A model generated the notes under the pieces. It was not told the origin of the DNA. It saw nothing but the letters and a program-made list of their open reading frames with translations, and searched no databases. The position numbers and the translations under genes were made by a program. From DASQPA01 sp963757335 (lineage in GTDB: Bacteria > Acidobacteriota > Thermoanaerobaculia > Multivoradales > UBA5704), in assembly GCA_963757335.1 (NCBI GenBank), contig CAVWRJ010000013.1, positions 62,001 to 126,000 on the forward strand: a stretch of 64,000 nt of DNA, read 5' to 3'. Shown here one piece after another: positions 58,121 through 64,000 of the stretch. The first letter of the stretch is position 1, and the number at the start of each line of letters is the position of its first letter.

Positions 58121-60559
58121 TCAAAAGACATAGCGAATCCGGCCCGCCAGGGTCCGCGGCGGGATGACGTGGGTGCCGCCGAAGACCGACTGGAAGTTGT
58201 AGAGCCCCGGCTCGTCGGTCGCGTTCAACAGGTCGAGCTGGACCTCGAAGGGCAACCCGTACGGTTGGAGCCGGGCGCCGAGCGACAGGCTCCAGACCGT
58301 CCGCGGCTTCACCCGCTGGGGGCTGGCGTCGAAGCGGATGTAGGGGGCCGCGTAGGCGGTGTCCGGACTGCCGAGGACGTCCGAGAGGGTTCCGGCGTCG
58401 GTCACCAAGCCGGAGTCGTAGCGCTCCGTCACCCCCACCCAGAAGCCGCTCTTCGGAAGGTCCCAGAAGAGGCCGAGCTGCTCCTGGAGGTCCTGGTCGT
58501 GATCGATCAGGAAGGGTCCCGCGGTCAGAGTGTCGAGCGCCCCGGCATCGAGGAAGAGGCCGCCGACGAACGGCGGATCGTAGACCGCCCTCACGTGCCC
58601 CAGGGAGAGATAGCCGCGAAGGCCCTGGTAGGGACCGGCGTCGAGCCGCAGGTTCCAGCCGGAGAGGTCACCCCCCTTGAAATTCAGGGGGAAGACGATG
58701 CCGGTGTTCTGGAACTGGTCCTGGTCGGCGGCGTTGGTGACCTTGCGCTTCCAGTAGGAGAGGTCGAGCCTTAGCCCCGAGCCCACCCCTTGCTGGAGGC
58801 CCACGGTGTAGGCGTCATGGCGCTCCGAGCGGTTGAACAGCTGCCCACCCCCGAGCTCCCGCGACGCCTGGACCTCGGGCGGCGCCAGGGCCGCCGCCGC
58901 AGCGGAGGACGAAAAGAGGATGTTCTCGTACTCCGGGGTGATGAACATCCGGTCGTAGGAGGCCCGGAGGACGGTCTTGGTGGAAGGGATGAAGTAGGCG
59001 AGACCGAGGCGCGGCTGGATCTGGCTCTCGGTCGTGAACAGCCGGTTGTGGTCGTAGCGCAGGCCGGCGTTGATCGTCAGGTTGCCGAGATGGGAGGTGT
59101 CCTGGGCGTAGAGAGCGCCGTAGGTGCCGGTGCGCGAGGCCTGGAACTCGAACGGCGCGCCGCCCCGGGTTAAGTCGTAGGGCAGGAGGTTGGGGTTGAA
59201 GCCGTCCACCGCGGGGTCGTTCAGTCCCGGATCGGTGATCCCGAAGCGGAAGGACTCGGCGATGGGGAAGCGCTTCCACTGCACCCCGACCTTCAGCTCC
59301 TGGTCGCCGAAGGCGTGGGAGGCGTTTACGTTCACCCCCTGATTGGCGAGCGAGCGGTTCTGCTCGGCGGTGACCGGGGTGTCGCCCGCCGAGGGGAGGA
59401 GCTGCAGGCGATTGTCGCGCCCATAGACCTGGCCCTCGACGACGGACTGGCCGGCGGTGACGTGCTGCCAGTCGAGGTTCAGGTTCCAGTCCTTGGAGAC
59501 CACCTGCTGGCGCTGGCCGGCGGCCTCCTGGGAGGGCAGGTTGGTGACGTCGCGGTCGGTCCGGCCACCGGAGGCGGTGAAGCGGAGCGAGTCCGCGGCC
59601 TGCGGCGCCAGGTCGTAGCGCAGGAAGCCGCGCCGGGTGGTGCCCTGGTTGTGGAAATTGTCGAAGGACACCGGGTCGAGGAAACGATCGGAGCGCGAGC
59701 CGTCGAGATCGACGAAGAGACCCGAGCGCGAGCCCCCCCAGCCGGCCGCGACCCCGCCCTCCAGAGTCGAGAAGCGCGAGCCGCCAGCGGTGACGTCGCC
59801 GTGCAGACCGGGGTGGCCGAGGGCGGAGCGGGTGGTCAGGTTGATCACCCCGAACGCCTTTTCCCCGTACTCGGCCGGGGTGCCGCCGGTGAGGATCTCG
59901 ATCCCCTCGGCGACCTCAGGGTTGAGCGAGTTCGAGAACGAGATACCGACCTGGTCGCCGATCGGCTGGCCGTCGATCACCAGAAGCTGCTGCGAGTGCC
60001 CGCCCTGGAAGTGGTAGCGCCCGTTCTCGTCCTGGCTGAAACCGGGAGCGGAGAGGACGATCGACTCGAAGGCGCGCGAGGCGACCGCGGCGGGGAAGCG
60101 GCGGACGAGCGACTTGTCGATGTCGGTGTGAGTCGAAGAGTTGTCCCGCTCGAGCGCCACCGCCTCCTTCTCTGCGGTGACGGTGGTGGTCTCGCTGAAG
60201 CCGGCCGCGAGCTCCAGGTTGCGCTCGACCGGGAGATTGCCGCGGACGTCCAGGTCGATGCGCAGCTCCCGGAAGCCATCGAGGTTCGCCAGCAGGTGAT
60301 AGGGGTTGTCGGGGACGTTGGCGAAACGGAAGCTGCCGTCGGCGGCCGAGGTGGTCGACTGCGAGTAGCCGAGGAGAGCGTTGGAGAGGGTGAGGGTCAC
60401 CCCCGGGAGCGGCAGGTGGTCGGGACCGGCTACCTTGCCGCGGACCTGGCCGGCCCAGGCGGTTGCGGTTAGAAAGCAGACGAGGCAGGACGAGAGGGCG
60501 AGGGATATGCATCGCGGGCATTGCGGGATCGCCCGGATAGAGCCGTTCTGTGCGGCCAT
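58121..60559 (-). CDS. TonB-dependent outer-membrane receptor
   Basis: The 812-residue product starts with a signal peptide (LALSSCLVCFLTATAWAG) and a CarboxypepD_reg domain (about 38-115; VRGKVAGPDHLPLPGVTLTLSNA). The plug follows (about 120-235; LVIDGQPIGDQVG, EIEILTGGTPAEYGEKAFGVINLTTRS) and then a 22-strand-type barrel ending GRIRYVF. A Shine-Dalgarno ACGGAG precedes the ATG, with a perfect palindrome upstream. The ligand is unknown. The gene upstream encodes a small His/Cys protein, which suggests a metal or metallophore. It converges on modA. Confidence 0.9.
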   Translation of the reverse strand: MAAQNGSIRAIPQCPRCISLALSSCLVCFLTATAWAGQVRGKVAGPDHLPLPGVTLTLSNALLGYSQSTTSAADGSFRFANVPDNPYHLLANLDGFRELRIDLDVRGNLPVERNLELAAGFSETTTVTAEKEAVALERDNSSTHTDIDKSLVRRFPAAVASRAFESIVLSAPGFSQDENGRYHFQGGHSQQLLVIDGQPIGDQVGISFSNSLNPEVAEGIEILTGGTPAEYGEKAFGVINLTTRSALGHPGLHGDVTAGGSRFSTLEGGVAAGWGGSRSGLFVDLDGSRSDRFLDPVSFDNFHNQGTTRRGFLRYDLAPQAADSLRFTASGGRTDRDVTNLPSQEAAGQRQQVVSKDWNLNLDWQHVTAGQSVVEGQVYGRDNRLQLLPSAGDTPVTAEQNRSLANQGVNVNASHAFGDQELKVGVQWKRFPIAESFRFGITDPGLNDPAVDGFNPNLLPYDLTRGGAPFEFQASRTGTYGALYAQDTSHLGNLTINAGLRYDHNRLFTTESQIQPRLGLAYFIPSTKTVLRASYDRMFITPEYENILFSSSAAAAALAPPEVQASRELGGGQLFNRSERHDAYTVGLQQGVGSGLRLDLSYWKRKVTNAADQDQFQNTGIVFPLNFKGGDLSGWNLRLDAGPYQGLRGYLSLGHVRAVYDPPFVGGLFLDAGALDTLTAGPFLIDHDQDLQEQLGLFWDLPKSGFWVGVTERYDSGLVTDAGTLSDVLGSPDTAYAAPYIRFDASPQRVKPRTVWSLSLGARLQPYGLPFEVQLDLLNATDEPGLYNFQSVFGGTHVIPPRTLAGRIRYVF

Positions 60560-60586
60560 CTGTTTCTCCGTAAAAAGTCAGACGTC

Positions 60587-60612
60587 CGAGCTCCGCGACG
60601 AAACGCGGAGCT
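60587..60612 (-). promoter_or_regulatory. Perfect hairpin in the leader of the TonB receptor gene
   Basis: GAGCTCCGCG and CGCGGAGCTC with a 6-nt loop, 28-53 nt before the ATG. It may be an operator, a leader hairpin or the terminator of the gene upstream. Confidence 0.5.
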
Positions 60613-60698
60613 CCCTGTTTGCGGGCCCGTGAACAGCCCAGGCCCGGGACCGCCGACCCTTTTAGAGGGCGGCGAGGCTCAAAACCGACAGGGGGACG

Positions 60699-61091
60699 TC
60701 AGACGACGGGCGGAGAACGACCGCCGACCCAGAGCGCGCCGGGGTCGGAGGGGAGGCTTTCCGGCTGGAGAGGGAGGCGAGCGCCGCCGCTCTCCATGGG
60801 CAGGACGGCGGCGAGCCGGAGGTGGAAGCCGCGCGAGGCGACGCTATGGAGGCAGGCGGCGCACGATGGGCGCTCGGCCTCGCTACCGGCTTCGACGTGA
60901 TGCGGCAGGTTGGGATGGGACGCCGCGGGAGTGAAGCGGGACGACCCTCCCAGGTCTCCGTCATTCCCGCCGACGCCATGGCTGTGGATCTCGATCGTCC
61001 CGCTCAGCAGGGCGAAGAGCAGCACGAGAGCGGCGACCCTGGAGAAAGGCCGCGCCCGCCGCAGTGCCCGCAGGCTGAGGATCGAGCTCAC
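60699..61091 (-). CDS. Small His/Cys-containing secreted protein
   Basis: The 130-residue product has a hydrophobic segment (VAALVLLFALLSGTIEIHSHG, about 19-39). The mature part contains HSHG, HPNLPHH and a CAACLH motif. This resembles DUF2946-type small proteins often found next to TonB receptors, but the match is loose. It may bind a metal in the periplasm. The GTG start lies 6 nt after an extended -10 (TGCTATCCT, 61106-61098). It is 139 bp upstream of the TonB receptor and probably in its operon. Confidence 0.6.
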   Translation of the reverse strand: MSSILSLRALRRARPFSRVAALVLLFALLSGTIEIHSHGVGGNDGDLGGSSRFTPAASHPNLPHHVEAGSEAERPSCAACLHSVASRGFHLRLAAVLPMESGGARLPLQPESLPSDPGALWVGGRSPPVV

Positions 61092-61097
61092 TATTTT

Positions 61098-61106
61098 AGG
61101 ATAGCA
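61098..61106 (-). promoter_or_regulatory. Extended -10 (TGCTATCCT) of the small His/Cys gene
   Basis: On the minus strand TGC-TATCCT ends 6 nt before the GTG start, with no Shine-Dalgarno; probably leaderless. Confidence 0.5.
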
Positions 61107-61338
61107 GATCCGCCGTCGTTCGGTGCTCGCCTGAGGAGGGCACGAGGCTTGGCTCAGATTGCGTCCCGGGGAGCACCCTTTCCTTCAGGGAGTTCCTGGC
61201 GTGGGACGTACCGCGCGGAGATCCGGAGATCTGGAGATCCGCGGGAGACCCCCCAAGGCCCGCCATCGAGAGTTCCTCAAGCGGTACCTGCCGGCCGCAA
61301 TGCATGCGCCCGGTCTTCTCGTCTCACGGAGGACTTCC

Positions 61339-64000
61339 ATGCGCAGGTCGTTTCTCGTTCTTCTGCTGTTGGTGTCGACGGCGTGGCTCCCCGCCCGCAC
61401 GCTCCAGGCCAATCAACTCGTCGGTTGGCCCAACCTGACCGCCCAGCTCTCTCACGACCACGTCCTCCCCGGCAGCGCGCTCGAAAGGCTGATCGCGGCG
61501 AACCAGGACTTCAGCCTGCTCCGGCCGGAAGAGGCGAAGGACCAGCTCCGCATCCCCCTCTGGCTCCGCGTCATCTGGCGCAAGGCCCATCCCGAGGGGA
61601 ACTACTCCCCCAAGGACCCGACCGGCGGCTATCCGCTGGTCTTGAACGAGGTCCACGAGTGGATGCTGTCGCACCAGAACCTGGAGTCCGGTACTCCTGG
61701 GCCCGCTGCGGTCCAGACCCGGGCGGCCAGCGAGAGCGGCGAAGAGCGGATCTCGGGGGCCCAGAGCAGCCCGCGCAGCGAGTCCGACATCCGGGTCAAC
61801 TTCTTCGACCCGACGAAGATCATCTCCGCCTCGAACAACATCAGCGGCAGCGGCGGCCAGTCGATGTTCTTCTCGACCAACAGCGGCGCCACCTGGGGAC
61901 AGACGAGCCTGGCGGTGCAGACCGGCCTCGGCGACTCCTTCCACTCGGACCCGACCGTCGAGTGGACGTCGGACGGCACCGCCTGGTCGACGACGATCGG
62001 CATCAACTCCGCCGGCACCGTCCTTAAGATGCGCTCCTACAAGTCGACCAACAACGGCGCCACCTGGACCTTCGACAACACCTTCTCGGGCACCCAGACG
62101 GCGACCGATAAGCAGATGATCTGGGTCGACCACAGCACGACCTCGACCTTCAAGGACAACCTCTACGCCATCTGGCACAACAACAACCCGGTCTACATGA
62201 ACCGGCGGACCGGGCCCGGCGGCGCCTGGCAGTCGCCGATCCAGGTGAGCGGCGCGGAGACGACCGGCACCGGCATCGGCGCCGACGTCAAGACCAACAG
62301 CGCGGGCGATGTCTTCGGCGTCTGGCCCGACACCGGCAGCCTGGGAATCTACGTCGTCAAGTCGACCAACGGCGGCGTTTCCTACGGAACGCCGACCCGC
62401 ATCGCCACCACTTTCGGCTCCTTCAACCTCTCCACTCCCTCGATGGCGAGCCGGATTCCCCTGATCTACGTCTCGGCCGGCACCAACAAGAGCGGGACCA
62501 AGAACAACGTCTATGTCACCTGGATGGATCTGACCGGGGCTTCCGGCTGCACGACGACGGCGAACGCCCCCGGCACCAACACCGCCTCCACCTGCAAGAC
62601 GCGCATCTGGTTCGCGCGCTCGACCGACGGCGGGACCACCTGGGGAACGCCGGTGATGATCAACAACCAGGCGTCCAAAAACGATCAGTTCGCCCAGTGG
62701 CTGGCCGTCGATCCCAACAGCGGCAAGCTGGCGATCATCTATTACGACACGGTGAACGATCCCGCCCGCTTGAAGACCAACGTCTTCTACCAGTCCTCGA
62801 CCGACGACGGCACGACCTGGAGCGCGCCGTTCCAGGTGACGACGGCGCAGACCGACGAGACCTCCGCCGGGGCCGACTCCGGCAACCAGTACGGCGACTA
62901 CAACGCCCTCTCGGGCATCGCCGGCACCTTCTTCCCCACCTGGACCGACCGCCGGGCCGGCGCCAGCGAGGAGATCTGGACCGCGGCGATCCTCGACAGC
63001 ACCGGCGGCACCCCCGCCTTCACGCTCGCGGCCTCGCCGACCGCGGTCTCGGTCGCGCAGGGTTCTTCCGGCAGCTCGACGATCTCGACCACCGTCTCCG
63101 GCGGCTTCAACTCCGCGATCGCGCTCTCGGCCGCCGGCCAGCCCGCCGGCGTCACCGTCTCCTTCAGCCCCACCTCGATCGCCGCGCCCGGCTCCGGCAG
63201 CTCGACGATGACGATCAACGTCGCCTCTGGCACCACCGCGGGGACCTCGACGATCACCGTCACCGGCACCGGCGGCGGCATCACCCACACCGCCACGGTC
63301 ACCCTGACCGTCACCGCCACCGGAACCCCCGCCTTCACGATCTCGGCCTCGCCCAGCGCGGTTTCGATCGCCAAGGGGGCCGCGGGCAGCTCGACGATCT
63401 CGACGACGATCTCCGGCGGCTTCAACTCCGCGATCGCGCTCTCGGCCTCCGGCCAGCCGTCCGGCGTGACGGTCTCTTTGAGCCCCACCTCGATCGCCGC
63501 GCCGGGCTCCGGCAGCTCGACGATGACGATCAACGTGGCCTCGACCGCCACCGCGGGGACCTCGACGATCACCGTCACCGGCACCGGCGGCGGCATCACC
63601 CACACCGCCACGGTCACCCTCACGGTCACCGGCGGCACGGTGACGCAGCTCCTCGGCAACCCCGGCTTCGAGAACGGCTCGAGCTCTCCGGCGCCCTGGA
63701 CGGTCACCTCCGGCGTCATCGACAGCTCGACGGGAGAGGCGGCGCATTCCGGAACCTGGAAGGCGTGGATGAACGGTTACGGCACGACCCACACCGACAG
63801 CATCCTCCAGACGGTGACGATCCCGTCGACCGTCACCACCGCGACCCTCGCCTTCTGGCTCCACATCGACACCGCCGAGACCACCACGACGACCGCCTTC
63901 GACACCCTGAAGGTGCAGATCCGCAACACCTCGGGCACCGTGCTCTCGACTCTCGCCACCTACTCCAACTTGAACAAGAACACGGGCTACGCACAAAAGA
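61339..64000 (+). CDS. Secreted BNR/sialidase-like protein with tandem Ig-like repeats, 3' truncated
   Basis: The frame is open for 887 residues to the window edge. A signal peptide (FLVLLLLVSTAWLPARTLQA) is followed by a propeller with Asp-box-like turns: FFSTNSGATWGQT, KSTNNGATWTFD, KSTNGGVSYGTP, RSTDGGTTWGTP, SSTDDGTTWSAP (about 185-500). Two Ig-like repeats of 105 residues each (from about 560) start PAFTLAASPTAVS and PAFTISASPSAVS. A C-terminal LLGNPGFENGSSSPAPWTV starts a carbohydrate-binding-like domain. A CGGAGGAC Shine-Dalgarno precedes the ATG. A role in glycan binding or cleavage, or as a surface repeat protein, is likely; no sialidase Arg triad can be assigned. Confidence 0.85.
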   Translation, partial: MRRSFLVLLLLVSTAWLPARTLQANQLVGWPNLTAQLSHDHVLPGSALERLIAANQDFSLLRPEEAKDQLRIPLWLRVIWRKAHPEGNYSPKDPTGGYPLVLNEVHEWMLSHQNLESGTPGPAAVQTRAASESGEERISGAQSSPRSESDIRVNFFDPTKIISASNNISGSGGQSMFFSTNSGATWGQTSLAVQTGLGDSFHSDPTVEWTSDGTAWSTTIGINSAGTVLKMRSYKSTNNGATWTFDNTFSGTQTATDKQMIWVDHSTTSTFKDNLYAIWHNNNPVYMNRRTGPGGAWQSPIQVSGAETTGTGIGADVKTNSAGDVFGVWPDTGSLGIYVVKSTNGGVSYGTPTRIATTFGSFNLSTPSMASRIPLIYVSAGTNKSGTKNNVYVTWMDLTGASGCTTTANAPGTNTASTCKTRIWFARSTDGGTTWGTPVMINNQASKNDQFAQWLAVDPNSGKLAIIYYDTVNDPARLKTNVFYQSSTDDGTTWSAPFQVTTAQTDETSAGADSGNQYGDYNALSGIAGTFFPTWTDRRAGASEEIWTAAILDSTGGTPAFTLAASPTAVSVAQGSSGSSTISTTVSGGFNSAIALSAAGQPAGVTVSFSPTSIAAPGSGSSTMTINVASGTTAGTSTITVTGTGGGITHTATVTLTVTATGTPAFTISASPSAVSIAKGAAGSSTISTTISGGFNSAIALSASGQPSGVTVSLSPTSIAAPGSGSSTMTINVASTATAGTSTITVTGTGGGITHTATVTLTVTGGTVTQLLGNPGFENGSSSPAPWTVTSGVIDSSTGEAAHSGTWKAWMNGYGTTHTDSILQTVTIPSTVTTATLAFWLHIDTAETTTTTAFDTLKVQIRNTSGTVLSTLATYSNLNKNTGYAQK
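63016..63645 (+). repeat. 315-bp tandem duplication inside the BNR gene
   Basis: The segments starting at 63016 and 63331 are near-identical and encode the two Ig-like domains. The period is 315 bp, 105 codons. Confidence 0.85.

Noticed and set aside
61324..63996. An 890-codon open frame on the minus strand
   Set aside because: It is the shadow of the BNR/sialidase-like gene at 61339 on the plus strand, which has a signal peptide, Asp-box repeats and a Shine-Dalgarno. The minus frame is Gly/Arg/Val-rich with no recognisable domain.
1..64000. tRNA, rRNA genes or a prophage
   Set aside because: I found no tRNA-like cloverleaf next to argS, ileS or elsewhere, no rRNA segments, and no phage structural or integrase genes. 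A tRNA scan would be decisive.

Overview
The window is about 70% GC. It looks like a chromosomal segment of a diderm (Gram-negative) bacterium: it carries Kdo/lipid A genes, LolA, TonB-dependent and porin outer-membrane proteins, and twin-arginine substrates. The GWxTD plus VWA-type protein at 20203-22851, the long BNR/sortilin-like protein, the DUF4388 protein and the TTG/GTG-rich, tightly overlapping operons suggest Acidobacteriota (Thermoanaerobaculia/Holophagae side). This placement is inferred from family content, not from a marker tree.

Layout. 1-5.5 kb: a truncated zinc phospholipase/S1-P1-like gene, a heavily frameshifted purH, lolA, yajQ, a secreted protein and a trans-polyprenyl diphosphate synthase. 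5.5-12.6 kb: a sugar-binding-domain protein, then the operon kdsB-pyrG-kdsA-kdsD-kdsC-lpxL, which makes and uses CMP-Kdo; pyrG supplies the CTP. 12.7-19.5 kb, minus strand: a hypothetical gene, a DUF4388 gene, phosphomannomutase and ileS. 19.65-20.01 kb: a strict 21-bp-period repeat array. 20.2-30 kb: GWxTD/VWA protein, maf, trmJ, a sigma factor, eda, macro-domain protein, argS and small unknowns. 30-31 kb and 38.3-39.2 kb: toxin-antitoxin-like modules, two of them broken. 31-34.8 kb: a four-gene double ABC-2 exporter operon. 34.9-38.2 kb: an ECF sigma / anti-sigma pair. 39.2-40.4 kb: a gene-poor block with a second 21-bp array, a nested palindrome and a 43-bp array. 40.5-46 kb: hydrolase and a zinc ABC transporter (znuA-znuC-znuB) split by an inserted opposite-strand gene. 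46.2-49.7 kb: BNR/sortilin-like protein. 61.3 kb to the end: the start of a secreted BNR/sialidase-like protein.

The most interesting region is 50.1-58 kb. It holds two Tat-exported vanadium-haloperoxidase homologues, two paralogous small lipoproteins between them, then a ModE-like regulator, an oxyanion-type porin and a ModA-type oxyanion-binding protein. A ModE-box-like palindrome lies on the porin-modA promoter. I propose a coordinated oxyanion (vanadate/molybdate) acquisition and haloperoxidase locus.

Two genome-wide habits are visible. First, many promoters have an extended -10 element only 5-14 nt before the start codon, so many mRNAs are probably leaderless or nearly so. Second, a dispersed hairpin element of about 90 bp, with variable but complementary arms, recurs between genes; one copy has an 8-bp target duplication. 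At least a dozen single-base frameshifts, mostly in short homopolymers, break otherwise well-conserved genes. I read most of them as probable sequence errors.
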